Source: an uncultured Pelagibacteraceae bacterium
GTDB lineage: Bacteria > Pseudomonadota > Alphaproteobacteria > Pelagibacterales > Pelagibacteraceae
Reading direction: 5' to 3'
Length of the DNA: 64,000 nucleotides
NCBI GenBank assembly: GCA_902575835.1
Contig: CACGSX010000001.1
Span: 62,001 to 126,000, forward strand
Shown here: positions 42,914 to 53,136 of the stretch, one piece after another
Numbering within the stretch: the stretch's first letter is position 1
How the letters are laid out: every line of letters begins with the position of its first letter
Translations under genes and position numbers: made by a program
The notes under the pieces: generated by a model
What the model was told of the DNA's origin: nothing
The model's database searches: none
What the model saw: only the letters and a program-made list of their open reading frames with translations

Positions 42914-43384
42914 ATGTTTTTCAAAACTATGAAATCAATAGAAAATAATTTTGATGATCTGCAGGTAAATGAGTTGCTAACTAAGCATTTTATTGAATTG
43001 AGATCAGTTTCTCCTGAGGGGAGTTCTCATGTATTAGATATTCCTGGATTAAAGGATCCAAGTATAAAATTCTGGAGTTTATGGGAAAATAATGAACTAA
43101 TTGGTTGTGGAGCTTTAAAATTATTTGATGAAACGCATGGAGAATTTAAATCTATAAGAGTTTCAGATAAATTTAGAAATAAAAAATATGGTGGAAAAAT
43201 AATTTCACATCTTATTGAAAAATCTAAACAAATAGGAATTACTAAACTAAGTGTCGAAACTGGTGCAGGTGATTTTTTTGCACCCGCTAGAAAACTTTTT
43301 AAAAGTTTTGGTTTTAAAGAGTGTGGGCCTTTTGCGCACTATAAAGATGATCCTAATTCATGCTATTATTCAGTAGATATTTGA
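42914..43384 (+). CDS. GNAT-family N-acetyltransferase
   Basis: 156 aa. Acetyl-CoA-binding segment VSDKFRNKKYGGKIISHLIE (the R/Q-x-x-G-x-G/A loop) and LFKSFGFKECGPF, with the conserved middle LIGCGALK. Resembles the PhnO/ElaA-sized small-molecule acetyltransferases; substrate not readable. An internal Met at residue 6 is an alternative start. Followed by a TTG-started unknown gene after 10 bp. Confidence 0.85.
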   Translation: MFFKTMKSIENNFDDLQVNELLTKHFIELRSVSPEGSSHVLDIPGLKDPSIKFWSLWENNELIGCGALKLFDETHGEFKSIRVSDKFRNKKYGGKIISHLIEKSKQIGITKLSVETGAGDFFAPARKLFKSFGFKECGPFAHYKDDPNSCYYSVDI

Positions 43385-43394
43385 GGAGTTTAGT

Positions 43395-43835
43395 TTGGAA
43401 ACTGATAAATCGAGACCATTTGTATTATATGTTGCCGAAATCATTTATCAAAAGATATATGAAATCAAAATTAAGAACCCTAATTTAACTAATATTCAAG
43501 CTTTTGAAATATTTATTGCATCAGATGATTATAATGAAATTAGTTCAGGAAATTTTCATGATAAATGGTTTAAAGAACTTGAGAGCAATGACTACGTAGA
43601 TAAATCTACAAAAAAAAAGATTAATCAAGAAACTATAAGACTTTTACAAATACAAAAAGATACTATGATTAAACAATTAATGAAAATCCCAAAATTATAT
43701 TATGCAAAAAGTCACTTTCCTTTGGAATTATCTCAAAGAGCATTTGATCATTTGTGGAGAGTTTGTGAAAGTTATGAACTTTGGTGTAAAGAAACTAAAC
43801 AAAATGGATTAATATTATTAAATTTAACAGAATAA
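43395..43835 (+). CDS. Conserved protein of unknown function, 146 aa (TTG start)
   Basis: Starts at TTG 43395 with a GAGGAG ribosome site about 6 bp upstream overlapping the end of the GNAT gene. Helical, charged, no signal peptide or membrane segment, no cysteine motif except C in WRVCESYELWC. No family recognised. It sits between an acetyltransferase gene and a large transporter gene (3 bp spacer), apparently as one transcript. Confidence 0.65.
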   Translation: METDKSRPFVLYVAEIIYQKIYEIKIKNPNLTNIQAFEIFIASDDYNEISSGNFHDKWFKELESNDYVDKSTKKKINQETIRLLQIQKDTMIKQLMKIPKLYYAKSHFPLELSQRAFDHLWRVCESYELWCKETKQNGLILLNLTE

Positions 43836-43838
43836 TTT

Positions 43839-45455
43839 ATGAGTAATAAAATTTTGAGATTTATAGATAGTACTTTAATAGATTTAGGAAGACAGTTTAA
43901 GTGGACCTATCTACCACCATTGATGATTTATCTTGCTGCTGGTATTTCAGGACTAACAGGTATTGTTGGAACTTTTTTTGTTAAAGACTATCTAAACTTA
44001 TCTGCTGCTTTTCTTGCTGGACTGGGTTTTTGGGCTGGAATTCCATGGGCATTGAAGATGCCTTTAGGTCATCTTGTTGATCTAATCTGGAATAAAAAAA
44101 ATTACATGGTTTTTGTTGGAGCATCCTTAATCTCATTAAGTTTAATTATAATGTACGGTTTAATAATTCATACTGAGTGGATGTCATCAATTCTTTCAGT
44201 AGAAACATGGTTTGTGATCAGTGTTTTACTTGCTCCGATTGGTTATGTTGTTCAAGATGTTGTGGCTGATGCTATGACTGTAGAGGCTGTTCCTTTAGTT
44301 GATGACAGTGGAAATAAATTTTCAAGAGATGAAATCAAGCTTATGCATACAACAATGCAAACTCTTGGAAGGTTTGCAATAATTGGTGGAACTGTTTTAG
44401 TTGCTTTAGTTAACGTTATCCTCTTTAAAGGAGTAGACGATCTTGAACAAGCAGATAAGATAAGTTTATACGGTTCAATCTATATATATGCTTTAATTAT
44501 ACCAATTGTATCCGTTCTTGGAATATTTCTCGCTTCATATTTAAAAAATCAAAAGAAAAGAAAACTTATTGAACAAGGTCTTGAGGGTGATCAAGATTAT
44601 GCTCCTTCAGAAAAAACTGAAGTAAACTGGTGGATATTAGGTGGAAGTTTAGTTTTTGTTATTTTCACTTTAGGTATTGGATCATTCAAAGTGCCATTTG
44701 CTCAAGAAATTGTTTTTGTAGGTTCAATGGCAATTATTCTATTTTTAATGAATAAATTAGTTAAAGAACTTCCTCAGGATTTAAGACTTACTGTTGTAGG
44801 GACAGCAATAATAATTTTTATTTTTAGAGCAATGCCAGGACCTGGTCCGGGTTTATCTTGGTTTGAAATTGATGTACTTGAATTCAATGAACAATTTTTT
44901 TCTGTATTATCTCTTATAGCCTCTGTTTTAACGCTTGTTGGTATTATTTTATTAAGACCGTTTATGGCAAACAACTCTATAGCTAGAATAATAGTAATTT
45001 TATCTGTTGCAGGCGCAATTTTATTTTTACCAAGTGTTGGTATGTATTACGGATTTCACAATTGGACATCATCAATTACTAATGGAGTTGTTGATGCCAA
45101 GTTTATTGCAATATTAAATACTGCACTTGAGTCACCTTTGGGACAAGTCTCAATGATACCTTTGCTCGCGTGGATTGCTAAAAATGCTCCGTCGCACTTA
45201 AAAGCAACTTTCTTTGCAGTATTCGCATCTTTTACAAATCTTGCTTTATCAGCAAGTGCTTTAGGAACTAAATATTTAAATGAAATTTATGTTATTACTA
45301 GAGAGGTAAAGGATAAGGTAACAAACGCTATTCTTACCACTGCCGATTATTCAGATCTAGGTATTTTGTTGATAACAGTAACACTAATAACTTTAATAAT
45401 TCCAATTGTGTTTGTGGTTATTATTCAAAAAACTAAATTTAAAACTTCAGAATAA
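43839..45455 (+). CDS. Major-facilitator-type transporter, BT1 (folate/biopterin)-like
   Basis: 538 aa with about 12-14 membrane segments. The early block FVKDYLNLSAAFLAGLGFWAG followed by PWALKMPLGHLVDLIW resembles the N-terminal repeat of BT1/folate-biopterin transporters, and VVQDVVADAMTVEAV resembles their conserved DxxxD segment. A cytosolic loop (about 235-265) is charged. Substrate is uncertain; folate or pterin would suit the THF-heavy context. Ends 3 bp from the convergent soxG. Confidence 0.62.
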   Translation: MSNKILRFIDSTLIDLGRQFKWTYLPPLMIYLAAGISGLTGIVGTFFVKDYLNLSAAFLAGLGFWAGIPWALKMPLGHLVDLIWNKKNYMVFVGASLISLSLIIMYGLIIHTEWMSSILSVETWFVISVLLAPIGYVVQDVVADAMTVEAVPLVDDSGNKFSRDEIKLMHTTMQTLGRFAIIGGTVLVALVNVILFKGVDDLEQADKISLYGSIYIYALIIPIVSVLGIFLASYLKNQKKRKLIEQGLEGDQDYAPSEKTEVNWWILGGSLVFVIFTLGIGSFKVPFAQEIVFVGSMAIILFLMNKLVKELPQDLRLTVVGTAIIIFIFRAMPGPGPGLSWFEIDVLEFNEQFFSVLSLIASVLTLVGIILLRPFMANNSIARIIVILSVAGAILFLPSVGMYYGFHNWTSSITNGVVDAKFIAILNTALESPLGQVSMIPLLAWIAKNAPSHLKATFFAVFASFTNLALSASALGTKYLNEIYVITREVKDKVTNAILTTADYSDLGILLITVTLITLIIPIVFVVIIQKTKFKTSE

Positions 45456-45458
45456 TTT

Positions 45459-46037
45459 TTATTCAGCTTTATAGCCAAATTCTAAACAAGCATCAGTTAT
45501 TGAATGATAAAGAGATTCACCAAAACTTCTTAAAGCGAATATTCTTACTTTTCTTGGATTTGAACTAATAAAATCAATAGTTATTGTAATTGCATGAAAA
45601 GCAGAATTAGAACATTTCCCTTCATCAAGGCCATCTAAATTTAATGGACAACCTTTTTTCAATACTTCATCTACCAAAGAACCTTCTAATTCAAGTATTG
45701 TTCTTGAATGAGACAGATCAGTTAATGCAAAATCATCATGACTTAGGTTTTCTAGAATAGATTTTTCTATTTCTTTATTCTTTGAAACAACTAACCAATT
45801 ATCAGGTCCCATCCATAAAATTCTTGTATTAGGATTTGAAGATACCAAAAGAGTCTGGGGTAAATTTAAATTATCTATTTTTATTTTATCAATACTAATT
45901 GAAGATTTTTTATATTTAACAATCTGATAAATCAAAATATCTTTGATTTCTCTAATATTTATTAGCTCATCTTTTCTATCGTGATTGCCAAACAATCCAT
46001 GTTTATGAATATTTTCTAGTGCAGAAACATTTTTCAT
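45459..46037 (-). CDS. soxG: Sarcosine oxidase gamma subunit
   Basis: 192 aa. RILWMGPDNWLVVS, FALTDLSHSRTILELEG, LKKGCPLNLDGLDEGKCSNSAFH, and FALRSFGESLYHSITDAC match SoxG, a small GcvT-like subunit that helps assemble heterotetrameric sarcosine oxidase. Overlaps soxA by 4 bp (ATGA). Confidence 0.93.
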   Translation of the reverse strand: MKNVSALENIHKHGLFGNHDRKDELINIREIKDILIYQIVKYKKSSISIDKIKIDNLNLPQTLLVSSNPNTRILWMGPDNWLVVSKNKEIEKSILENLSHDDFALTDLSHSRTILELEGSLVDEVLKKGCPLNLDGLDEGKCSNSAFHAITITIDFISSNPRKVRIFALRSFGESLYHSITDACLEFGYKAE

Positions 46038-49030
46038 GATCTAACTCTTTTTCCTTCAGGATCAACATAATGAGAAGAAATAACCTCTACTTCAATTGAT
46101 TTATTTTTTAATGGTGATACCGCAAAAAACTTTTTACCTATCATATTTTTTCCATCTTTCATAATTGCTAGCGAAAATGGATTATTATTTTCTACACTCC
46201 AACAAGAAGAAGAAACATGGCCAAGTTTAGGGTTTGGTAATTTTGCATTCTGATCTTGGACGATATGAGATCCTTCAGGAATACTAGACTTTCTATCAAT
46301 TGGAATAAGTCCAACAATTTTTTGTCTGCTCTCAACATTAAATGCTTCTCTTCCTAAAGAATTTTTGCCAATAAAATCTTTTTTCTTTGAAACTAATCCA
46401 TTTAATGAAACATCTGATGGGATTGTTCGGCCATCTAATTCTGGTCCTGCAACGTGTCCCATTTCAATTCTTAATGTTGATAAAGCTTCAGTTCCATAAG
46501 GCTGATTTCCAAATTCTTTTCCTAATTCCATCATTTTCTCCCACATGAACATGCCATGATCTGATTTGACATTAATCTCATATGCAAGCTCACCAGAAAA
46601 TGAAATTCTAAAAATTCTTGATGGAACACCAAAAAAGTCTGCTTCTTTATAGCCCATAAAAGGCAATGCATCATTTGAAACATCTAAGTCTGGATATAAT
46701 TTTGATAACATGTCTCTAGATTTGGGTCCTGCAATTGCAGCCCCTGCCCATTGCTCAGTTGTAGAGACAACATTTACATTTAATTCTGGCCAAACAATTT
46801 GAAGATAATATTCTAGGTGAGACAAAACATTTGCAGCTTGTGCAGTTGTTGTTGTCATATGATAATGATTTTCTGAAATTCTTGTTGTTGTTCCATCGTC
46901 CATGACAATTCCATCTTCTCTAAGCATTAATCCATATCTTGCTTTTCCAATAGGTAATTTCATCCAAGCATTTGTATAAACTCTGTTTAAAAATTCTGCT
47001 GCGTCTGGACCTTTAATATCAATTTTTCCTAATGTTGTTACATCGCATATACCAACATTCTCTCTAACATTTTTTGCCTCTCTCTTTGAAGCTTCAAATA
47101 AAGTTTCATTTCCTTGTTTATAATATCGGGGTCTTTTCCAAGCACCTGCATCAACGAAAACAGCATTATTTTTCTCATGCCATTCATGCATTGGAGTTTT
47201 TCTAGTCGGCATATATTCCATACCTACTTCACGACCTACTATTGTCCCGATTGTAATTGGTGTGAAAGGTGGTCTAAATGTTGTGTGTCCTACTTCAGGA
47301 ACTATTTTATTTTCTATATTAGATACCAACTGAAGACCATTTAAATTACTTGTTCGTCCTTGATCTGTTGCCATTCCAAGAGTTGTATATCTTTTGACAT
47401 GCTCTATTGACCTATAACCTTCCCTTAGTGCAATTTCTATATCAGAAACAGATACATCATTTTGAAAATCAACAAATCTTTTTGGATTTTCATTTTTAGG
47501 TAATGGCATACACCAAAATTTATCATGAGCACCATATTTTTTTTCATTTACATTTGGAATTGCAATTTCTGTTTTAGTATCTGTAATTTTAGCAGAAAGA
47601 TTTGAACCATTTTCAAAACCATTTTTTAAACTTTCTTCTAAAGTAAAAGATCCATTTGCTGCACCGACTGATGTCTCGTGTTGTTTTTTCTTATTTGGAA
47701 TAAATGCATCAATTTTTTCTTCATATTTAAGTTTATTTCCTGATTGTGATGCTAAATGTACAGATGGTGTCCAAAATCCAGACACGCAAATGCAATCACA
47801 ATCTACAGTTTCTATTTTCTCAAAAGAATTTTTATCTTTATTCAGTTTGCCAATTTTTGCAGATTTAACTTTTTTGTATCCATTAGCAACAATGACACCG
47901 TGAGAAAATCTTATGTCAATTCCCTTTGATTTAGCTTCATCGATTAATTCTGATGAATGTTCTTCTCTTGTATCTAATATAATTGGTTCAACATTATTTT
48001 TTTTGAACTCTAAAGCTGTTTCATATGCACTATCGTTATTTGTAAATATTAAAGGTTTTTTTCCTACTAAAACTCCGTAGACTTTCATATATTCTTTTGC
48101 AGCTGCTGATAAAAAAATTCCCGGAGTATCATTGTTTCCAAATACAATTGGTCTTTCAATTGAACCAGTTGATAAAATCGTTTCTTTGGCTCTAATATAC
48201 CAAAGTCTTTGTCTTGGAGTGAATTTTGATTTTTTCTCTAAATGATCACTAACTCTCTCAAACATAACCAGCATATTATGATCATAGTAACCAAAAACTT
48301 GAGATCTATTTTTTACAGTTACATTAGGCATAGATTTTAATTCACTAATTATTTTTTCTGCCCAATCTTTTCCTGATAAATTATCGATGCTTACATCGTC
48401 CGTTAAAAGTGTTCCTCCAAATCGTGGTTTGTCCTCAGCTAAAATTACTTTTGCTCCATTTTTTGCAGCAGCATAAGCGCTTGCTAATCCAGATGGCCCA
48501 GATCCAGTAACTAACAAATCACAATACTCAAATTTATGTTCGTATCTTTCTTTATCTTTTTCTATTGAAGCAACCCCTAAACCTGCAGCTTTTCTTATGA
48601 AAGGTTCGTAAATTTTATACCAGAAACTTTTAGGCCACATAAATGTTTTGTAATAAAACCCAGCAGGGAAAAACATTTTTAAAAAATTATTAATTGCACC
48701 AATATCAAAATTAACTGATGGCCAACAATTCTGGCTAGTAGCTGATAAACCTTCAACGAGTTCCATTTCTGTTGCATTAACATTGGGCTCTGAATGACCA
48801 TTGAATTCTACCTGTAGTTTTGCATTTGGCTCCTCTACTCCTGCACCAAAAAAACCTCTCGGTCTATGATATTTAAAACTTCTACCGACTAAGTGTATTC
48901 CATTTGCTATTAAAGCAGATGCAATTGTATCACCTTCATATCCAAATAATTTTTTACCATTAAAAATAAAAGATATTTTTTTATTTCGATTAATCAATCC
49001 CTCTTTATTTAATCTAAATGGTTGGCTCAT
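46034..49030 (-). CDS. soxA: Sarcosine oxidase alpha subunit
   Basis: 998 aa. N-terminal domain with FEGD-like FGYEGDTIASALIANG and RSFKYHRPRGFFGAG, an NAD/FAD Rossmann domain LLVTGSGPSGLASAYAAA (about 170-187), a middle domain with TLGMATDQGRTSN, and a C-terminal GcvT THF-binding half with RENVGICDVTTLGKI and RISFSGELAYEINV. Together with SoxB, SoxD and SoxG it oxidises sarcosine to glycine, giving H2O2 and 5,10-methylene-THF. Coupled to soxD and soxG by ATGA overlaps. Confidence 0.97.
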   Translation of the reverse strand: MSQPFRLNKEGLINRNKKISFIFNGKKLFGYEGDTIASALIANGIHLVGRSFKYHRPRGFFGAGVEEPNAKLQVEFNGHSEPNVNATEMELVEGLSATSQNCWPSVNFDIGAINNFLKMFFPAGFYYKTFMWPKSFWYKIYEPFIRKAAGLGVASIEKDKERYEHKFEYCDLLVTGSGPSGLASAYAAAKNGAKVILAEDKPRFGGTLLTDDVSIDNLSGKDWAEKIISELKSMPNVTVKNRSQVFGYYDHNMLVMFERVSDHLEKKSKFTPRQRLWYIRAKETILSTGSIERPIVFGNNDTPGIFLSAAAKEYMKVYGVLVGKKPLIFTNNDSAYETALEFKKNNVEPIILDTREEHSSELIDEAKSKGIDIRFSHGVIVANGYKKVKSAKIGKLNKDKNSFEKIETVDCDCICVSGFWTPSVHLASQSGNKLKYEEKIDAFIPNKKKQHETSVGAANGSFTLEESLKNGFENGSNLSAKITDTKTEIAIPNVNEKKYGAHDKFWCMPLPKNENPKRFVDFQNDVSVSDIEIALREGYRSIEHVKRYTTLGMATDQGRTSNLNGLQLVSNIENKIVPEVGHTTFRPPFTPITIGTIVGREVGMEYMPTRKTPMHEWHEKNNAVFVDAGAWKRPRYYKQGNETLFEASKREAKNVRENVGICDVTTLGKIDIKGPDAAEFLNRVYTNAWMKLPIGKARYGLMLREDGIVMDDGTTTRISENHYHMTTTTAQAANVLSHLEYYLQIVWPELNVNVVSTTEQWAGAAIAGPKSRDMLSKLYPDLDVSNDALPFMGYKEADFFGVPSRIFRISFSGELAYEINVKSDHGMFMWEKMMELGKEFGNQPYGTEALSTLRIEMGHVAGPELDGRTIPSDVSLNGLVSKKKDFIGKNSLGREAFNVESRQKIVGLIPIDRKSSIPEGSHIVQDQNAKLPNPKLGHVSSSCWSVENNNPFSLAIMKDGKNMIGKKFFAVSPLKNKSIEVEVISSHYVDPEGKRVRS

Positions 49031-49296
49031 CTTATTTCTTCTGTGACTTTTGCTGTTTGGAAAATTTCATGTGTAGCGGTGTCTCTTTGCACCTTAATCC
49101 ATTGTCTACATCCAGCTATATGTTGCCATAACTCTATATGTTTCCCTCTTGGACTTTTTCTCATATAAACAAAATTATCCCAATCTTCACTTGATACTTC
49201 TTCATTTATATTAGGTCTTTTTACAGTTGCATCACCTCCATATGAAAATTCTTTTTGTGCTCTTAAACCGCAATAAGGACATTTGATGTATAACAT
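49027..49296 (-). CDS. soxD: Sarcosine oxidase delta subunit
   Basis: 89 aa. Zinc-binding start IKCPYCGLRAQKEFSYGGDA, then HIELWQHIAGCRQWIKVQRDT and a TATHEI end, all typical of SoxD. The delta subunit provides a structural zinc to the complex. ATGA overlap with soxA; 3 bp after soxB. Confidence 0.95.
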   Translation of the reverse strand: MLYIKCPYCGLRAQKEFSYGGDATVKRPNINEEVSSEDWDNFVYMRKSPRGKHIELWQHIAGCRQWIKVQRDTATHEIFQTAKVTEEIR

Positions 49297-49299
49297 TTT

Positions 49300-50556
49300 T
49301 TAACCAATCCAGGTTTTAGTTCCTAAACCTTTTTCATCTAAAAGATGGCCTGTAGAAAATCTATTTAATCTTAATTCTGAATTTAATTCATGAACTTGAT
49401 CTTGTGCAATTGTATGAGCAAATGTCCAACCTGAGACAGGAGTTGATTTAAAACCTCCATAACACCATCCGCAGTTTAAATATAAACCTTCAATATGAGT
49501 TTTATCAATTATTGGAGAACCATCCATAGACATATCCATGATCCCTCCCCACGTCCTTAACATTTTTAATCTACTTAAAAATGGAAACAAAGCTAAGCCG
49601 CCTGTCAATACATGTTGTATAGTCGGCAAGTTACCTCTTTGAGCATAACTATTATATCCATCAAGATCACCACCCATTACCATCTCACCTTTATCTGATT
49701 GACTTATATAAAAGTGGCCTGCACCAAAAGTTACCACTCCGTCTAACAACGGTTTTACAGGTTCTGAAACACAAGCTTGCAGTACATGAGTTTCTATTGG
49801 CAGTGTCATATTTAATTTTTCAGCTAATATATTTGTGCTACCTGCAACACATAATCCAACTTTTTTTGCTTTAATATCTCCTCTTGAAGTTCTAATTCCT
49901 TTTATCTTTCCATTAACAACATCAAAACCAGTGACCTCACAATGTTGTATTATATCTACTCCCATATCATCTGCTTGACGTGCATAACCCCAAGCAACAG
50001 CGTCATGTCTTGCAGTACCAGCGCTTGATTGCATTAAGCCTCCAAAAATTGGGAAGCGTACTTCATCACTAAAGTCAGCCATTGGAATTAATTTTTTAAC
50101 TTCGTCTCTATCCAATAACTTTGCATCTATTCCATTTAATCTCATAGAGTTTCCTCTACGAGCATATGCATTCATTTGAGCATCTGAGTGGGCTAAGTTT
50201 ATTATTCCCCTTGGAGAAAACATCACATTAAAGTTCAGTTCTTGACTTAAGTTTCTCCATAAATCCATTCCAAATTCATTAAATCTTGCATTAGCATCGT
50301 ACATAAAATTTGATCTTATGATTGTTGTATTTCGACCAACATTTCCACCACCAATCCAGCCTTTCTCAATGATAGCTACATTTCTAATGTTATGTTCTTT
50401 TGCTAAATAATATGCAGTAGCAAGACCGTGTCCTCCACCTCCAATGATGACTACATCATATTCACTTTTTGGAGTTGGATCTTTCCAAGCAACTTCCCAA
50501 TTTTGGTGATTGGAGAAAGCGTTTTTGATTAGACTAAATACTGAATATTTATGCAT
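49300..50556 (-). CDS. soxB: Sarcosine oxidase beta subunit
   Basis: 418 aa. FAD motif VVIIGGGGHGLATAYYLAKE (about 34-53), GGGNVGRNTTIIRSNF (FMN-linked region of heterotetrameric SoxB) and GLYLNCGWCYGGFKSTPVSGW. Carries the sarcosine oxidation site. First of soxBDAG, divergent from fhs across 121 bp of AT-rich DNA in which I see no clear conserved operator. Confidence 0.96.
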   Translation of the reverse strand: MHKYSVFSLIKNAFSNHQNWEVAWKDPTPKSEYDVVIIGGGGHGLATAYYLAKEHNIRNVAIIEKGWIGGGNVGRNTTIIRSNFMYDANARFNEFGMDLWRNLSQELNFNVMFSPRGIINLAHSDAQMNAYARRGNSMRLNGIDAKLLDRDEVKKLIPMADFSDEVRFPIFGGLMQSSAGTARHDAVAWGYARQADDMGVDIIQHCEVTGFDVVNGKIKGIRTSRGDIKAKKVGLCVAGSTNILAEKLNMTLPIETHVLQACVSEPVKPLLDGVVTFGAGHFYISQSDKGEMVMGGDLDGYNSYAQRGNLPTIQHVLTGGLALFPFLSRLKMLRTWGGIMDMSMDGSPIIDKTHIEGLYLNCGWCYGGFKSTPVSGWTFAHTIAQDQVHELNSELRLNRFSTGHLLDEKGLGTKTWIG

Positions 50557-50677
50557 CCGTAAGTTTTATAAAATTAAATATAAGTTTTTGCTAATTTTTT
50601 TTATATATATTTTTTAGATGTTTAAATACGTGACAAAAAAGGATAGTAATTCTGCTCATTAATAAGTAATTAGATTT

Positions 50678-52357
50678 ATGTCAAAATCAGATATCCAAAT
50701 TGCACGAGAAGCAAAAATGAAACCCATTAACGAGATTTTGGGTAAAATTAATGTTCCAGACGAACCAAGTGCTTTTAGCCCTATGGGACGTCATATTGCT
50801 AAAATAAATTTAGAATATTTAGATGGTTTAAAAGATAAACAAAATGGAAAATTAATTTTAGTTACTGCTATTACACCAACTCCTGCTGGTGAGGGAAAAA
50901 CGACTACGTCAGTTGGTTTAAATGATGGATTAAATAAAATTGGTAAAAATTCTATAGTTTGTTTACGTGAACCTAGTTTAGGTCCTTCATTTGGAATGAA
51001 AGGCGGAGCAGCAGGTGGTGGATATGCTCAAGTTGTTCCAATGGAACAAATCAATTTACATTTCACAGGAGACTTCCATGCAATTACATCTGCTCACAAT
51101 TTATTGTCAGCGTTAATTGATAATCATATTTATTGGGGAAATAAATTAAACATAGATGTAAGACGAGTAGTCTGGAGAAGAGTTATGGATATGAATGATA
51201 GATCTTTAAGATCTATCAATATTAATTTGGGTGGAGTTGCGAATGGTTTTCCAAGAGAAGATGGTTTTGATATTACAGTAGCATCTGAGATAATGGCTAT
51301 CTTTTGTTTAGCAAATGATCTTGAAGATTTGGAAAAGAGAATCGGTAATATTACAGTTGCTTATACTAGAGATAGAAAGCCTATTTTTGCAAAAGATTTG
51401 AATGCTCACGGACCAATGACTGTTTTGTTAAAAGAAGCAATCAGGCCTAATGTAACTCAAACGTTAGAAAATAATCCAGCAATTATTCATGGTGGTCCTT
51501 TTGCAAATATTGCACACGGTTGTAACTCTGTAATAGCAACTAAAGCAGGTTTAAAACTAGCTGATTATGTTGTAACTGAAGCTGGATTTGGAGCAGACCT
51601 AGGAGCAGAAAAATTTTTAGATATTAAATGTAGAAAATCAAATTTAAAACCTGAGTGTGTAGTTATTGTTGCAACAATTAGAGCATTAAAAATGCACGGT
51701 GGTGTAGCTAAAGATGATTTAAAAAATGAAAATGTAGACGCGTTAAAAAAAGGTTTAGTAAATTTAGAAAGACACATTGAAAACGTAAAAAAATTTGGTT
51801 TACCGGTAGCGGTTGCTGTTAATCATTTTGTTGCTGATACTGATAATGAGGTAAAAGAGTTAATAAATGCTTGTGATAATATGGGAGTTAAAGCTACTTT
51901 ATGTACTCATTGGTCAAATGGTGGTGAAGGGACAAAAGAACTTGCAGCACATGTTGTAGATTTAATTGATCAAAAACAAGCAAATTTTAAATTTTTATAT
52001 GATGAAAAAACACCTTTGCTAAAGAAAGTTGAAACTGTTGCAAAAGAAATTTATCGAGCAAACGAAGTTGTTGCTGACAGTAAAATAAAAGATCAATTAA
52101 AATCTTTTGAAGAAGCGGGTTATGGAAATTTACCTATATGTGTAGCGAAAACACAGTATAGTTTTTCTACTGATCCAAACGCAAAAGGTGCTCCAACAGG
52201 CCATTCATTACCAATTAGAGAAGTAAGATTATCTTCAGGTGCAGAATTTATTGTTGTTATATGCGGAGCAATCATGACAATGCCAGGACTTCCTCGAGTT
52301 CCTGCAGCAGACTCTATTAAGCTTAATGAAAAAGGTGAAATAGAAGGCTTGTTCTAA
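50678..52357 (+). CDS. fhs: Formate-tetrahydrofolate ligase
   Basis: 559 aa, full length. P-loop [78 protein letters not shown] and the C-terminal [15 protein letters not shown]. Works reversibly: in SAR11-type methyl oxidation it is thought to run toward formate plus ATP from formyl-THF. Divergent from soxB, which feeds methylene-THF into the same pool. Confidence 0.97.
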   Translation: MSKSDIQIAREAKMKPINEILGKINVPDEPSAFSPMGRHIAKINLEYLDGLKDKQNGKLILVTAITPTPAGEGKTTTSVGLNDGLNKIGKNSIVCLREPSLGPSFGMKGGAAGGGYAQVVPMEQINLHFTGDFHAITSAHNLLSALIDNHIYWGNKLNIDVRRVVWRRVMDMNDRSLRSININLGGVANGFPREDGFDITVASEIMAIFCLANDLEDLEKRIGNITVAYTRDRKPIFAKDLNAHGPMTVLLKEAIRPNVTQTLENNPAIIHGGPFANIAHGCNSVIATKAGLKLADYVVTEAGFGADLGAEKFLDIKCRKSNLKPECVVIVATIRALKMHGGVAKDDLKNENVDALKKGLVNLERHIENVKKFGLPVAVAVNHFVADTDNEVKELINACDNMGVKATLCTHWSNGGEGTKELAAHVVDLIDQKQANFKFLYDEKTPLLKKVETVAKEIYRANEVVADSKIKDQLKSFEEAGYGNLPICVAKTQYSFSTDPNAKGAPTGHSLPIREVRLSSGAEFIVVICGAIMTMPGLPRVPAADSIKLNEKGEIEGLF

Positions 52358-53136
52358 TTTAAAATATTTAACCAATTTTCTAATTCTCTCATCCTTGCAT
52401 CTTTATTAGAAATTTTATTTTCATCTTCTATAATTTTTACATGAGTGTCTATTTCCATTTGGTCAATAAAGGCTTTTTTTTCTAACAGTCGATCTCTCCT
52501 AAAATGAATTAAGCTTATCATTTTGGCATAAGTTATCTCTGGATGATATTGAATTCCCCATACATTGGTTTGACCAACGTTAAAATTTACACCCATGACT
52601 TTATTTATTGGGTTTGATGAAAGTAATGTAGAGCCCTCGGGTAATTTTACAACTTCATCAAAATTAAAAGCTGGAGTATTAAATTTTTGATTTTTATTTT
52701 TATAAAGCGGATGTTTAAGTCCGTTTTCATTTATTTCTATATCATGAGCTATTCCCCTGTGAGCGCCATTAGGGCATTTCTTTACTTCACCACCAGCAAC
52801 CGTTACAGCAACTTGCATTCCCCAACAAATCGCGAATATATTTTTTATATTCTTTTGACATTCCCTCATAAAATTTATTTGTCTTCTTATTTCTGGAGTA
52901 TCATTGTAGATATTTAAACTACTACCACCCCATATCATTCCATTATATTTAGTTAAATCTTTGGCTACTTCGTTAATGTTTTCATCTGATGAAGGATTAA
53001 CAACATCAATATCTAATTTATCTGTAAAATAACTAATACTGTCTTTTAAACTTTCAGTATGAGTTTTAATTCCACCATCAGTGAAGCTTTGATTTTCTTC
53101 TCTAAGATTGCCTTCAACTATAAGAATTCTTTTCAT
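52354..53136 (-). CDS. Class I glutamine amidotransferase-like protein
   Basis: 260 aa. Nucleophile C104 in [11 protein letters not shown], with H198 and E200 in QYHPEI completing the triad, the layout of GMP-synthase-type GATase domains. It stands alone without a synthetase domain. Family members hydrolyse gamma-glutamyl amides or supply ammonia. Shares one base with the iron-containing alcohol dehydrogenase gene and overlaps the convergent fhs by 4 bp. Substrate unknown; a gamma-glutamyl amide from methylamine metabolism is one option. Confidence 0.83.
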   Translation of the reverse strand: MKRILIVEGNLREENQSFTDGGIKTHTESLKDSISYFTDKLDIDVVNPSSDENINEVAKDLTKYNGMIWGGSSLNIYNDTPEIRRQINFMRECQKNIKNIFAICWGMQVAVTVAGGEVKKCPNGAHRGIAHDIEINENGLKHPLYKNKNQKFNTPAFNFDEVVKLPEGSTLLSSNPINKVMGVNFNVGQTNVWGIQYHPEITYAKMISLIHFRRDRLLEKKAFIDQMEIDTHVKIIEDENKISNKDARMRELENWLNILN

